From Bordetella holmesii ATCC 51541 (GTDB lineage: Bacteria; Pseudomonadota; Gammaproteobacteria; Burkholderiales; Burkholderiaceae_B), in assembly GCA_000612485.1 (NCBI GenBank), contig CP007494.1, positions 1,302,001-1,366,000 on the forward strand: a stretch of 64,000 bases of DNA. The letters run 5' to 3'. The translations under genes and the position numbers were made by a program. The notes beneath the pieces are model-generated. The model was not told the DNA's origin. It ran no database searches and was given only the letters and a program-made list of their open reading frames with translations. The stretch's first letter is position 1. Each line of letters opens with the position of its first letter. Shown here one piece after another: positions 1-11,140 of this stretch.

Positions 1-202
1 GCGGCAGTTTCGAGTCCAGGATATCGAGGCCGCCAATATCGAAAGGATCTTGGGGCGCGATCCAGGGGGCGAAGATGGCCGCTCCGATCATGATGATCAA
101 CATCACCAGGCCCAGCACCGCCAGCTTGCTGGCAAAAAAGTCGCTTATGAAACGGCGTGACGGCGTCAGCGGCCGTGCCAGCGCGGAAGAGGAGCTGCTC
201 AT
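1..202 (-). CDS. Dipeptide/oligopeptide ABC transporter permease, DppC-like (5' part only)
   Basis: Inner-membrane permease subunit of a peptide-type ABC importer; only the first 67 residues lie in the window. The protein opens MSSSSSALARPLTP, followed by an arginine-containing cytoplasmic stretch and one hydrophobic segment (about residues 29-47), then APWIAPQDPFDIGG, the periplasmic motif typical after TM1 of DppC/OppC proteins. The ATG at 202 overlaps the stop of the upstream permease gene as ATGA, so the two are translationally coupled. Substrate cannot be told from this fragment; the DppC family call follows from the motif and the operon. Confidence 0.85.
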   Translation of the reverse strand, partial: MSSSSSALARPLTPSRRFISDFFASKLAVLGLVMLIIMIGAAIFAPWIAPQDPFDIGGLDILDSKLP

Positions 203-1173
203 CGGCGGGCCTCCAGACGCACGCGAGGATCAAGCACGGTGTAGATGATGTCCACCACCAGGTTGAGCATGACCAGAAAGAACACGATCAACATCAGATA
301 GGCCACCACCACCGGTCGATCCAGCGTGATGATCGAGTCAATCAACAACTTGCCCATGCCGGGCCACGAGAAAACGGTTTCGGTCACGACGGCGAACGCC
401 ACCACCTGCCCCAGTTCCAGCCCCGCGATGGTCACAATGGGGATAAGAATGTTCTTGAGCAAATGCACGCCCAGCACTCGCTTTTCCGACAGGCCTTTGG
501 CGCGAGCGAACTTGATGTAGTCCTGCGGCAAGCTCTCACGTGTGGCCGCGCGCGTGACCCGTACGATGAGCGCACATTTGGCCAGTGCGATAGTGCTGGC
601 CGGCAAAATGATGGCCATCCATCCATTGAGCGTCAACACGCTCAGCGGAATGCCCGCCACGCTCACGGTGGCGCCGCGGCCGCTGGCTGGCAACCAACCC
701 AGGCTGACGGCGAACACCATGATGAGCATCAACCCTACCCAGAAATTGGGCAGCGAAAATCCCAACACGGATCCGGTCATGATGGCCCGCGCGCCCAGCG
801 ATCTCGGCCGCAAGCCCGCCAGGATGCCCAAGGGTACGCCGATCACTACCGACAGCGTCATGGCCACCACCGCCAACTCCATCGTGGCGGGCATGCGCTG
901 CAGAATCAGCCGCATGGCAGGCTCGCCGGTCAGGAAACTGTTGCCGAAGTTGCCTTGCACGGCCTGGCCGATAAAAATCAGATACTGTCGCCACAGCGGC
1001 TGGTCCAGACCCAAAGCAGCGCGGATGGCGCCGCGTTGCGCCTCCGTGGCTTCAGGGCTGGCCAGCATCGAGACCGGGTCGCCCACCATGTAGATGCCGG
1101 CAAAGACCACTGCCGACATGACCAGCATCACGACTACAGTCTGCAGCAGCCTGCGTATGATGGTTGCAAGCAT
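199..1173 (-). CDS. Dipeptide/oligopeptide ABC transporter permease, DppB-like
   Basis: Full-length 324-residue integral membrane permease. It starts MLATIIRRLLQTVVVMLVMS, the usual DppB/OppB N-terminus (arginines before TM1). The region around residues 205-245 contains ATRESLPQDYIKFARAKGLS, matching the EAA loop that docks on the ATPase subunit, and the C-terminal end DPRVRLEARR is typical of the family. It lies 12 bp downstream of the binding-protein gene and overlaps the next permease gene by 4 bp, so the three form one operon. The ATPase genes would be beyond the window edge. Substrate class (peptide, nickel, glutathione or similar) cannot be decided from the sequence. Confidence 0.93.
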   Translation of the reverse strand: MLATIIRRLLQTVVVMLVMSAVVFAGIYMVGDPVSMLASPEATEAQRGAIRAALGLDQPLWRQYLIFIGQAVQGNFGNSFLTGEPAMRLILQRMPATMELAVVAMTLSVVIGVPLGILAGLRPRSLGARAIMTGSVLGFSLPNFWVGLMLIMVFAVSLGWLPASGRGATVSVAGIPLSVLTLNGWMAIILPASTIALAKCALIVRVTRAATRESLPQDYIKFARAKGLSEKRVLGVHLLKNILIPIVTIAGLELGQVVAFAVVTETVFSWPGMGKLLIDSIITLDRPVVVAYLMLIVFFLVMLNLVVDIIYTVLDPRVRLEARR

Positions 1174-1185
1174 GCGGCCGCCCGA

Positions 1186-2766
1186 TTACGGCTTAGGCGT
1201 CGCGTTCTGCGCCAATGTCGTCTGATCCGGCCGCCCCTTGTAGCGCACATCGTCCTTCATGGCCCAGACCGACAATTCGAAATGCACCGGCAGCATGGCG
1301 TAATCGTCCATGGCCAGATTGCTGGCCTTTTGCAGCAGCTCGGCGCGCTTGCCATCGTCCATCGTGCCGGAGGCCTCGATCACGAGCTTGTCCATGTCCG
1401 GGTTCGAGTAACGGCTGCGATTGGTCGTGCCCAGACCGGCCTCCGGGTTACGTGTCACCAGCAACGAGGCCAGCGCATTGGACATCTCACCACTGGTCAC
1501 CGACCAGCCTGCCAGGTAGGCGCTTAACGCGTAGCTGTCGCGGGCCTTGAAGAACACCGGGGGCGCCAGTGCATCCACATTGGTCTTTACCCCGATACGT
1601 GTCCACATCGAGGCAATGGCCTGAGCGACCTTGGCGTCGTTGACATAGCGGCCCGAGGGCGCACCCAGTGTGATCTCAAACCCATTCGGATAGCCCGCCT
1701 CCTTGAGCAATGCCTTGGCCTTCTCCACATCCGCTTTAGGAGCCTGGGCATGTTCTTTGGATGCGCCGAACATAGGGTAGGGCAGCAGATTACCCGCAGG
1801 CTTGGCCACTCCACCCATGACACGCTCGACAATGGCATCGCGGTTCAACGCCAGCGACAATGCCTCGCGCACCCGTTTGTCCTTCATGGGGTTCTTGTCC
1901 GTGCCCTTGACCCCTGGGCTGGGTTCGGCAAATTGGTCCAACGCCACGTAGACCACTCGTACCGAAGGCGTTTCTTCAACATGGAGCTTCTTATTGCTCT
2001 TGAGCTTGGGCAGATCATCGGTCGGAGGATCCTCGATCAGATCCACGTCGCCGGCCAGAAGCGCCGCAACCCGTGCCGCTGCATTGGTCATGGGGCGATA
2101 AACCACCTTGTCCCAGGCAGGCTTGGGTCCCCAATAGTTGTCGTTGCGCGAAAACACCAATTCGGCGCCACGCTTCCAGGACTCGAATTTATACGGCCCC
2201 GTTCCCACCAGGCCATCACCACCGTTGAGTTCGGTCGTCGTCTTTCCTTCGGGAGCAGGCCCCGAAGCGGCCTTCTTGGACATGATGGGCAATTGCGCCA
2301 AATTGACCAGCAGGTTCGGCGCAAGCTCCTTGGTGGTGATGCGCACCGTCATCGGGTCCAGGGCCTCGGTCTTGGCCACCGCGCCAAGATAGAGGGTAAA
2401 CGGCGAAGGGCTGTTGGGAACCTTGGGAATACGGTCGAAACTGAAGACCACATCCTCGGCCGTAAAAGGCGACCCGTCGGAGAACTTCACACCGGGCCGC
2501 AGCTTGAACGTCCACACCTTGCCATCGACCGTCCACGATTCGGCCAATCCCGGCTGCGGCTGCAACTTCTCGTCCGTTTCGACCAGGGCATTGAACAACG
2601 TCCCGGAAATCTGGGTGTTGGGCGTGAGTGCGTGGTACTGCGGATCCATCGAACTGGGTTCGGTCTTCAACGCGATGACGAGGTCACGCGCTGAAGCCTG
2701 CGTACAGAATGCGAGCAAAACTGCCGCCGCGCCACAGCTCAAACTACGCGAAAATCGACATGCCAT
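1186..2766 (-). CDS. Periplasmic substrate-binding protein of peptide ABC transporter (SBP_bac_5 family)
   Basis: Captures the ligand in the periplasm and delivers it to the two permeases encoded just downstream. The 526-residue protein begins with a Sec signal peptide (cleavage expected after TQASA), then RDLVIALKTEPSSMDPQYHA, the normal mature start of SBP family 5. Also visible are WTFKLRPGVKFSDGSPFTA and VREALSLALNRDAIVE, both family hallmarks. I chose the ATG at 2766 because it gives a proper signal peptide and has GGAG five bases upstream; a longer reading to 2838 adds 24 residues with no such features. Peptide specificity is an inference from family membership. Confidence 0.93.
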   Translation of the reverse strand: MACRFSRSLSCGAAAVLLAFCTQASARDLVIALKTEPSSMDPQYHALTPNTQISGTLFNALVETDEKLQPQPGLAESWTVDGKVWTFKLRPGVKFSDGSPFTAEDVVFSFDRIPKVPNSPSPFTLYLGAVAKTEALDPMTVRITTKELAPNLLVNLAQLPIMSKKAASGPAPEGKTTTELNGGDGLVGTGPYKFESWKRGAELVFSRNDNYWGPKPAWDKVVYRPMTNAAARVAALLAGDVDLIEDPPTDDLPKLKSNKKLHVEETPSVRVVYVALDQFAEPSPGVKGTDKNPMKDKRVREALSLALNRDAIVERVMGGVAKPAGNLLPYPMFGASKEHAQAPKADVEKAKALLKEAGYPNGFEITLGAPSGRYVNDAKVAQAIASMWTRIGVKTNVDALAPPVFFKARDSYALSAYLAGWSVTSGEMSNALASLLVTRNPEAGLGTTNRSRYSNPDMDKLVIEASGTMDDGKRAELLQKASNLAMDDYAMLPVHFELSVWAMKDDVRYKGRPDQTTLAQNATPKP

Positions 2767-2887
2767 CTGGATCTCCAAGAGAGTTTCGAATCCGAGTGCC
2801 GCGCAGTCAACATAACCAGCAACCTTTGTGCTGCGCAACAGTTATATTCCCCTATTGCCCCTTACCGCTGTTCTGATTCCAACTGCC

Positions 2888-4240
2888 ATGAGCAATGCTT
2901 TTCCCATCGCCGCCATCGCCACCGCTCCTGGCCGCGGTGGCATCGGCGTGGTGCGTGTCTCCGGCCCCAGCCTGCACACCTATGTCCGCGCGCTGCTGGG
3001 CCGCGAACTCGCACCACGCCATGCGCACTACCTGCCATTTACCGACGCGCATGGACAAGCCATCGACGAAGGCATAGCCATCTATTTCCGAGGCCCGAGC
3101 TCCTACACCGGCGAAGACGTGCTCGAGTTGCAGGGCCATGGCGGCCCGGCCGTGCTCAAACGCCTGTTGGCACGCTGTCTGGAAGCCGGTCGCGACATCG
3201 GTCTGCGTCTGGCCGAACCGGGCGAGTTCACACGCCGTGCCTTTCTGAATGACCGCATCGACCTGGCCCAGGCCGAAGCCGTTGCCGACCTCATCGACGC
3301 CTCTTCCGAAGCCGCGGCGCGCGGCGCGATGGCTTCGCTGTCAGGCGAGTTTTCCCAACGTGTCACGGCCCTGGCCGACCGTATCGTTCATCTGCGCATG
3401 CTGGTCGAAGCCACTCTGGATTTTCCCGAAGAAGAAATCGACTTCCTCGAAAAGTATCAGGCCCGCCCGACCCTGGACGGCCTGCGCACCGACCTCGACA
3501 CGCTCATTGTTCAGGCCCGTCAGGGCGTCATCCTGCGTGAGGGTCTGCATGTCGTGCTGGCCGGCCAACCCAACGTGGGCAAAAGCAGTCTGCTCAATGC
3601 GCTGGCCGGCGACGACGTCGCCATCGTCACTCCCATCGCCGGGACTACACGTGACAAGGTCGTGCAGGAAATCCACATTGACGGCGTACCGCTGCATATT
3701 GTCGATACGGCGGGTTTGCGCGACACCGAGGACACGGTCGAGAGCATAGGCATTGCGCGCAGCTGGAAAGAAATCGAACGCGCCGACGTCATTCTGCATC
3801 TGCAGGACGCCAGCGCCCCCGGCGACATCCTCGATGCCGAGATCACCGCGCGCCTGCCTGCGCGCACGCCAGTGCTTACGGTCTTGAACAAGATAGACCT
3901 GTTGACCTTGCCTGCGGAACTGCGTGCCGACCAGATCGGCATCTCCGCCAAGCAAGGATTGGGTCTGGATGCACTGCGCGCGCGACTGCTGCGGCTGGCC
4001 GGCTGGAACCCCGGCGCAGAATCCCCCTGGCTGGCTCGCGAACGTCACCTGCATGCTTTGCAGGCCGCGCACGAGCATCTGGACATTGCCGCCCTGCACG
4101 CCAGCCACGACGACCGTGTACTGGATCTGTTTGCCGAAGAGCTGCGTTTAGCGCATGACAGCCTGTCGAGCATTACGGGCCGGTTTACCAGCGACGATCT
4201 GCTGGGCGAGATTTTCTCCAGTTTCTGCATCGGGAAGTAA
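2888..4240 (+). CDS. mnmE: tRNA modification GTPase MnmE
   Basis: Works with MnmG (encoded at 18838-20756) to install the aminomethyl-type modification on wobble uridine 34 of certain tRNAs. The 450-residue protein has the complete architecture: an N-terminal tetrahydrofolate-binding domain ([20 protein letters not shown]), a helical domain, and an inserted Ras-like G domain with P-loop [22 protein letters not shown] (G3) and NKIDL (G4). The C-terminal FCIGK carries the conserved cysteine. The ATG at 2888 gives the normal family length. It is divergent from the peptide importer; 121 bp separate the starts. The usual rpmH-rnpA-yidC neighbours are not upstream. Confidence 0.97.
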   Translation: MSNAFPIAAIATAPGRGGIGVVRVSGPSLHTYVRALLGRELAPRHAHYLPFTDAHGQAIDEGIAIYFRGPSSYTGEDVLELQGHGGPAVLKRLLARCLEAGRDIGLRLAEPGEFTRRAFLNDRIDLAQAEAVADLIDASSEAAARGAMASLSGEFSQRVTALADRIVHLRMLVEATLDFPEEEIDFLEKYQARPTLDGLRTDLDTLIVQARQGVILREGLHVVLAGQPNVGKSSLLNALAGDDVAIVTPIAGTTRDKVVQEIHIDGVPLHIVDTAGLRDTEDTVESIGIARSWKEIERADVILHLQDASAPGDILDAEITARLPARTPVLTVLNKIDLLTLPAELRADQIGISAKQGLGLDALRARLLRLAGWNPGAESPWLARERHLHALQAAHEHLDIAALHASHDDRVLDLFAEELRLAHDSLSSITGRFTSDDLLGEIFSSFCIGK

Positions 4241-4260
4241 ACCTTGCGCCACCCGGCACC

Positions 4261-6423
4261 TTGCCGGCAGGCTGGCAAGGTGCTCCCAACGTCGAGCGAG
4301 CACCTTTGTTCAACGCTTATGATGGCGAATTCGCAACCACCACAGGACCGCGCAGCTTGAACGCACCGGATACGCCCCAAGATCCTTTTCTTTTCCTGGA
4401 GTCGCTGGACAGTCGTAAGGCAGAACAGTGGGTCAGCACGCAGAACGCGCGTACCCTTGAACACCTTGACCAGGATCCCTCCATCGCCGCGCTGACCGAG
4501 CGCCTGGTGGACATCTATGATTCTCCGGATCGCATCGTGACGTGCTCGCGGCACGGCGATTGGGCCTATAACACCTGGACGGATGCTGAACATCCACTCG
4601 GCCTTGTGCGACGCGCGCCATGGCAGGACTGGCTTGCCGGTACGGCCGTGTGGGAAACCGTGCTCGATGTGGATGCGTTAGCCATCAATAGCACCCATTC
4701 TGACGGAACACGCTGGACGCTGGCGGATTTTGATCTGCGCTACCCTGATGGCGAACGCGCGTTGGTCGCACTTGCTCCGGACGGCTCGGATGCTTGCATC
4801 ATTCGTGAATTCGATGTGGCAACGCGCAGCTTCGTGCCCGATGGTTTCCAGCTATTGCAGCCCGGTCAAAACAGCATGGACTGGATCGATCGCGACACCG
4901 TCTATGTGGGATGGGACGATAGTGCCGATAACGACAAGGCGCAGCTCACCGATGCCGGTCATCCGCGTTTTGTACGCCGCTGGCGGCGCGGCACGCCGCT
5001 GGATCAGGCGCCCATCGCGTTAGAGTGTGCCAGCACCGACATTTCGGTTCATGCTTGGTATGACTATGAGCTGAAACGCCATCTCGCCGTGCGTTATCTC
5101 AGCATGTGGAGTACCGACTGGCTATGGCTGGATGAAGCTGCCGGCCAATGGCGTCGGTATGACGTTCCGGCCGACGCGGAGATAAGCGAGTGGCATGAGT
5201 GGATGTTCATCCATCTGCGATCCGAATGGAAAACTGCCGGCGGCAACTATGCCAGCGGCAGTTTGCTGGCCATCGAACGTGAACGCTTTCTGGCGGCCGA
5301 TATGCGCGCGGACGTGTTGTTTCATGCAGGCCCACGCCCCGTACTGGCCGACTTGGACTTCACGCTCAATTACCTCATCCTCACCGAGCGCCACGATTGC
5401 GTCACGCACTTGCGCCGCCTGAAACCCGGCGCGACAGGCTGGCAATCCGAACCCATCGTCACGCCCGCGGACAGCGCGGTGACCATGACAGCGATAGACA
5501 GCCTGCGTGATGACTCCGTGCTGGTGCATGTCGACCATTTTCTGCAACCCACTGCCCTCTATCATGCCCAGGCCAGTGATGTCAGTCCCAATGACTGGCA
5601 CTTATTGGCACGCCTGCCGCCACAGTTTGATACCACGGGCATGCGCGCCGAATTGCGCTACGCCGACGCCGCCGACGGCACGCAGATTCCCTATTGGTTG
5701 ATCGGCCGCCTGTCTGCGCAGCCACAGCCTTGCCTGCTCTACGGTTACGGCGGTTTCGAAGAGGCGCTGGACGAGCCCGCCTATCTGGCCACAGCCGGCG
5801 CCAGTTGGCTGGAGGCGGGCGGCCTTTATGCCATTGCCTGCATCCGCGGCGGCGGTGAGTTCGGGCCAGCCTGGCATCAGGCCGCCCTGCGCGAAAAACG
5901 TCAGGTTGCCTTCGACGACTTCATCGCCGTGGCGCAGGCTCTGACGGATACCGGAGCCACCACCGCGCAGCAGCTTGCCATCAGTGGTGCAAGCAATGGC
6001 GGTCTGCTGGTGGCCGCATGCATGGTGCAACGTCCCGAACTCTTCGCAGCGGTGCTGTGCGCAGTACCGGTACTGGACATGCTGCGCTTTCATCGACTTC
6101 TGCAAGGCGCCACCTGGATCGATGAGTATGGCGACCCGGATGATGCCAAGGCGCGCGGCTGGTTGCTGGCGTATTCGCCTTATCATCAAGTCAAAGCGGG
6201 CGTGAAATACCCCGCCGTGCTTTTTACGACGTCAACCTCTGATGACCGAGTGCACCCGGCTCATGCCCGCAAGATGGCCGCCAGAATGCAGGCGCAAGGC
6301 CATGACCGGGTTTGGTACCTGGAACGCCGCGATGGCGGCCACGGCGCCGGTGTCGAGGCGCGCAGCATTGCGCACGCCGAAGCGCTGGAAACCTGCTTTC
6401 TGTGGAGATCCGTCACACAATGA
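4261..6423 (+). CDS. Prolyl oligopeptidase family serine peptidase (S9A)
   Basis: Cytosolic serine peptidase with an N-terminal beta-propeller and a C-terminal alpha/beta-hydrolase domain; it would cleave short peptides. The catalytic triad is visible: Ser in GASNGG (about residue 578 from the start given), Asp in DDRVHPAH (about 662) and His in RDGGHGAG (about 694). Up to 720 residues. There is no in-frame ATG near the beginning: TTG at 4261 gives the longest reading and TTG at 4357 (LNAPDTPQDPFLFLE) starts where the family motif begins, so the N-terminus is uncertain. It follows mnmE by 21 bp and is probably co-transcribed. Peptide preference (after Pro or after basic residues) cannot be set from sequence alone. 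Confidence 0.9.
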   Translation: MPAGWQGAPNVERAPLFNAYDGEFATTTGPRSLNAPDTPQDPFLFLESLDSRKAEQWVSTQNARTLEHLDQDPSIAALTERLVDIYDSPDRIVTCSRHGDWAYNTWTDAEHPLGLVRRAPWQDWLAGTAVWETVLDVDALAINSTHSDGTRWTLADFDLRYPDGERALVALAPDGSDACIIREFDVATRSFVPDGFQLLQPGQNSMDWIDRDTVYVGWDDSADNDKAQLTDAGHPRFVRRWRRGTPLDQAPIALECASTDISVHAWYDYELKRHLAVRYLSMWSTDWLWLDEAAGQWRRYDVPADAEISEWHEWMFIHLRSEWKTAGGNYASGSLLAIERERFLAADMRADVLFHAGPRPVLADLDFTLNYLILTERHDCVTHLRRLKPGATGWQSEPIVTPADSAVTMTAIDSLRDDSVLVHVDHFLQPTALYHAQASDVSPNDWHLLARLPPQFDTTGMRAELRYADAADGTQIPYWLIGRLSAQPQPCLLYGYGGFEEALDEPAYLATAGASWLEAGGLYAIACIRGGGEFGPAWHQAALREKRQVAFDDFIAVAQALTDTGATTAQQLAISGASNGGLLVAACMVQRPELFAAVLCAVPVLDMLRFHRLLQGATWIDEYGDPDDAKARGWLLAYSPYHQVKAGVKYPAVLFTTSTSDDRVHPAHARKMAARMQAQGHDRVWYLERRDGGHGAGVEARSIAHAEALETCFLWRSVTQ

Positions 6424-6461
6424 GCAACGCGTGGCCCCCGGCCTGAGGCGACGCGCTTGTC

Positions 6462-7466
6462 TCAGGTCGCGCTGCCATATATCTGACGGCATACATCGCG
6501 CAAGGCCTGGGCAAACAGGCCATCCACCTCTCGGGCCTGACTGTCTTTACGCGTGAAAAGTGCGATCGGCGGCAGTGCCCATTCAAAGCTGAAAGGCACG
6601 ATGGCCACGCCGGCGATGCGCACGAGCTCGTCGGCGATATCTGCCGGCAGGGCAGAAACCGCGCGCTCGCTAGCGGCCACCATCTCCCCGATGAGTTTGG
6701 AAGAGTTGGTTTCCACCACCGGCTTGGGTGGAGCCAACCCTTGGCCAAGAAAAAGCGCCGCCACCTGATCGCGCATAGGCGTCTGCGCGGTGCCCAATAT
6801 CCAATCCAGTCCGGCCAGATCCTCCCAATCAACCCGACCACGCGCCAACCGGGCCGCCAGACGGCGGCTCGCCACCAATCGCGGCCGTTGCCGGTACAGC
6901 ACTTCGAACTGCAGCATATCCCGCATAGGCCGCGCCGCGGCCCGGGCCAGCACCGCGTCCAGGGCATGTTCCTGCAGCAGTCCGAGCAGGACATCGCTGG
7001 TCGCCTCGTGCACCGTCACCGTCAAACGCCTGCCACCCGGCAGCGCGCGCGCAATGGCGGACGAAATCAATTGTCCCGAAACAAAGGGAATGACCCCCAC
7101 GTTTATGTGGGCGGCGTGGCCACTGGCAGCAGCCTCCATGTCGCGGGCCAGATGATCCAGGTCCTGCAACATCGTCTGAGCCCGGGCCAGTGCAATATCC
7201 CCCAACGCCGTTGGCACCATTCCCCGCGCCGAACGGGTAAACAGCGGCGCGCCGAACATGGACTCGATCTCGGCCAGCGCACTGGTCACTGCGGGCTGAC
7301 TGGTCGCCATGTGTTGTGCGACCCGAGTCAACGATCCATGCTGGCGGATGAGCAGCAATAGGCGCAGATGGCGCATTTTAAGCCGCGAGGCCAGGCGGTG
7401 CAGAATTTCCGCCGCATGCAACGACACGATATGACCCCGGTTAACGTTCGATTTGATTCCCAGCAC
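6462..7466 (-). CDS. LysR-type transcriptional regulator
   Basis: DNA-binding regulator with an N-terminal winged helix-turn-helix (MRHLRLLLLIRQHGSLTRVA, then SQPAVTSALAEIE) and a C-terminal periplasmic-binding-like effector domain (residues about 120-330). The extra N-terminal extension before the helix-turn-helix, ending LHRLASRLK, resembles the GbpR/CbbR-like group whose members often act on sugar or aromatic pathways; the ligand here is unknown. The longest reading starts with GTG at 7466; GTG further in, or ATG at 7376, are possible starts. It is divergently oriented to maeB, and LysR proteins usually control the divergent gene, so control of maeB is a reasonable inference but not shown. 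Confidence 0.9.
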   Translation of the reverse strand: MLGIKSNVNRGHIVSLHAAEILHRLASRLKMRHLRLLLLIRQHGSLTRVAQHMATSQPAVTSALAEIESMFGAPLFTRSARGMVPTALGDIALARAQTMLQDLDHLARDMEAAASGHAAHINVGVIPFVSGQLISSAIARALPGGRRLTVTVHEATSDVLLGLLQEHALDAVLARAAARPMRDMLQFEVLYRQRPRLVASRRLAARLARGRVDWEDLAGLDWILGTAQTPMRDQVAALFLGQGLAPPKPVVETNSSKLIGEMVAASERAVSALPADIADELVRIAGVAIVPFSFEWALPPIALFTRKDSQAREVDGLFAQALRDVCRQIYGSAT

Positions 7467-7494
7467 TATAAATCAATACTTATGTACTTATAAA
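7467..7494. promoter_or_regulatory. AT-rich candidate LysR operator between the LysR gene and maeB
   Basis: The 121-bp divergent spacer contains an AT-rich block with two direct copies of TACTTAT and a dyad TATAAA...TTATAA. AT-rich dyads of the T-N11-A type in such spacers are the usual LysR binding sites. This is pattern-based only; no footprint can be inferred. Confidence 0.35.
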
Positions 7495-7587
7495 AACCTC
7501 AAATCACTAGCTTATGGGTTGACTTTAGACTCGCATCATTGCCAACCCGCATCGCCCCGATGCCGGCACGTTACAAGCGAGATATTC

Positions 7588-9881
<2,294 letters not shown>

Positions 9882-9903
9882 CACCTTTACAGAGTCTTCT
9901 GGC

Positions 9904-9934
9904 AAACCGCCGTCATCAGACGGCGGTTTTTTTT
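9904..9934 (+). terminator. Rho-independent terminator after maeB
   Basis: Perfect 9-bp GC-rich stem ACCGCCGTC/GACGGCGGT with a 4-base loop, followed by a run of eight T. Confidence 0.92.
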
Positions 9935-10177
9935 AGCGCGCACGCGAAGCAACACCCAAACCAAAAGTTCGCGTGATTCTTTTCTCGCGCATTTTCTGCG
10001 CATCATGCCCTCCACAGCATCCCGTATCGCCAACGCGCGACGCGGGGCCGCCCCCACGTTTTTTAGAAGCCCAGGGGCCTGATTTCACCCCCTGTGGAGG
10101 ACGATTTTCGTGCTCCTGTAGCGGCGGCTTTCCGGCCCTTTTGGGCTAAAAAGAGGGGAAGGAATCCGAAACGACCC

Positions 10178-10420
10178 TGTGGATAACTACTAGGTGGGCG
10201 GGTTGTGCACATTGTGTGTGCCAAAGTTGAACAAGCAGGGGTTTTGGTCAGTACCCAAAAACTTGTTCAACTTGGGCTTTCTTGCCAAACAGAGTTCTTG
10301 CACAGCAAAAAAATTGTCCAAGATCTTGAAAAATATGGAGTTTCCAACGTTAAGGTAGTTATCCACAGCCCTTATTAATCATTAGTCTTTTTATAAAGAA
10401 AAAAAAAGGAAAAGCCAAAA
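10178..10420. other. Candidate replication origin: two perfect DnaA boxes, inverted repeat and AT-rich tract
   Basis: The 9935-10459 stretch has no gene. It holds two exact TTATCCACA DnaA boxes, one on the minus strand at 10178-10186 and one on the plus strand at 10359-10367. Directly after the second is an AT-rich tract (about 10370-10410, with a run of A) that could serve as an unwinding element. Between them lies a long inverted repeat. In related genomes such a layout sits upstream of dnaA; here the next gene is tctD and dnaA is not in the window. Hand counts of a few lines show C exceeding G on the plus strand before this point and G slightly exceeding C after it, which fits an origin. 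A displaced dnaA promoter region is the alternative. Confidence 0.5.
10224..10273. repeat. 50-bp inverted repeat between the two DnaA boxes
   Basis: Perfect 12-bp arms AAGTTGAACAAG (10224-10235) and CTTGTTCAACTT (10262-10273); the inner part (GTTTTGG and CCCAAAA) can continue pairing with small bulges. There is no T-run after it, so it does not look like a terminator. Confidence 0.75.
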
Positions 10421-10459
10421 CATGCTTTCCCACCGCCATCGCCCCACGGGGTCCCCGCT

Positions 10460-11140
10460 ATGCGCATTCTTTTGATAGAAGATGAAGCTGACCTGGCTCA
10501 CTGGTTGTCCCGCAGCCTTGCCCGGCACGCCGGCTTCGTCGTTGACTGGGCTGACAATGGCCTACTTGCGGAACGTCGGCTGACGCTGGAAGAGTTCGAC
10601 GCTGTGATCCTGGATCTGGGTCTACCAGGAATGGATGGGCATACATTGCTCACCAAAATGCGGTCTCGCGATGACCGCACCCCGGTTTTGGTTCTGACCG
10701 CTAGAGACTCACTGGCCGAAAGAGTCGGCACCCTGCATGAAGGCGCGGATGATTTTTTGCCCAAACCCTTTGTGCTTGAAGAACTCGAAGCTCGATTGAC
10801 GGCCCTCATCCGGCGCAGCCGCGGTCGTGAACATCCCCGCTTATCGCTAGGCAGCCTCGTTTTGGATACTTCGGCGCAGCGGTTTACGGTCAGTGGGCAG
10901 AACCTGCACTTATCCCCAAAGGAATACGCCGTATTGCGTGTGCTCATCCAGCGCAGCGGGGAACCCATCAACAAACAGCAAATCCTGGATCGCATCCAGA
11001 GAGAAGACAGCGACGTGAACCTCGAAGCCATAGAGGTGCTGGTGCACCGGCTGCGAAAAAAATTGACGGGCACGGGCGTGCACATCGTTACGATGCGCGG
11101 AATTGGCTACAGCCTGGAGATAGCTGTTGAAAACTCGTGA
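10460..11140 (+). CDS. tctD: Response regulator TctD (OmpR family)
   Basis: DNA-binding response regulator of a tricarboxylate-sensing two-component system. The 226-residue protein has a receiver domain with acidic pocket E7/D8, phospho-acceptor D52 (VILDLGLPG) and K102 (PKPF), then an OmpR-type winged helix (LHLSPKEYAVLRVLIQ, VHRLRKKLT, MRGIGYSLE). It overlaps the sensor kinase gene by 14 bp, and the transporter genes tctCBA lie directly downstream, as in other TctDE systems. It is expected to activate the transporter operon in response to citrate or a similar acid; the exact ligand is not visible. Confidence 0.93.
   Translation: MRILLIEDEADLAHWLSRSLARHAGFVVDWADNGLLAERRLTLEEFDAVILDLGLPGMDGHTLLTKMRSRDDRTPVLVLTARDSLAERVGTLHEGADDFLPKPFVLEELEARLTALIRRSRGREHPRLSLGSLVLDTSAQRFTVSGQNLHLSPKEYAVLRVLIQRSGEPINKQQILDRIQREDSDVNLEAIEVLVHRLRKKLTGTGVHIVTMRGIGYSLEIAVENS

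Noticed and set aside
157..1527. Plus-strand open frame of 456 codons over dppB
   Set aside because: His/Gln/Arg-rich translation typical of antisense shadows; the minus-strand permease has all family motifs.
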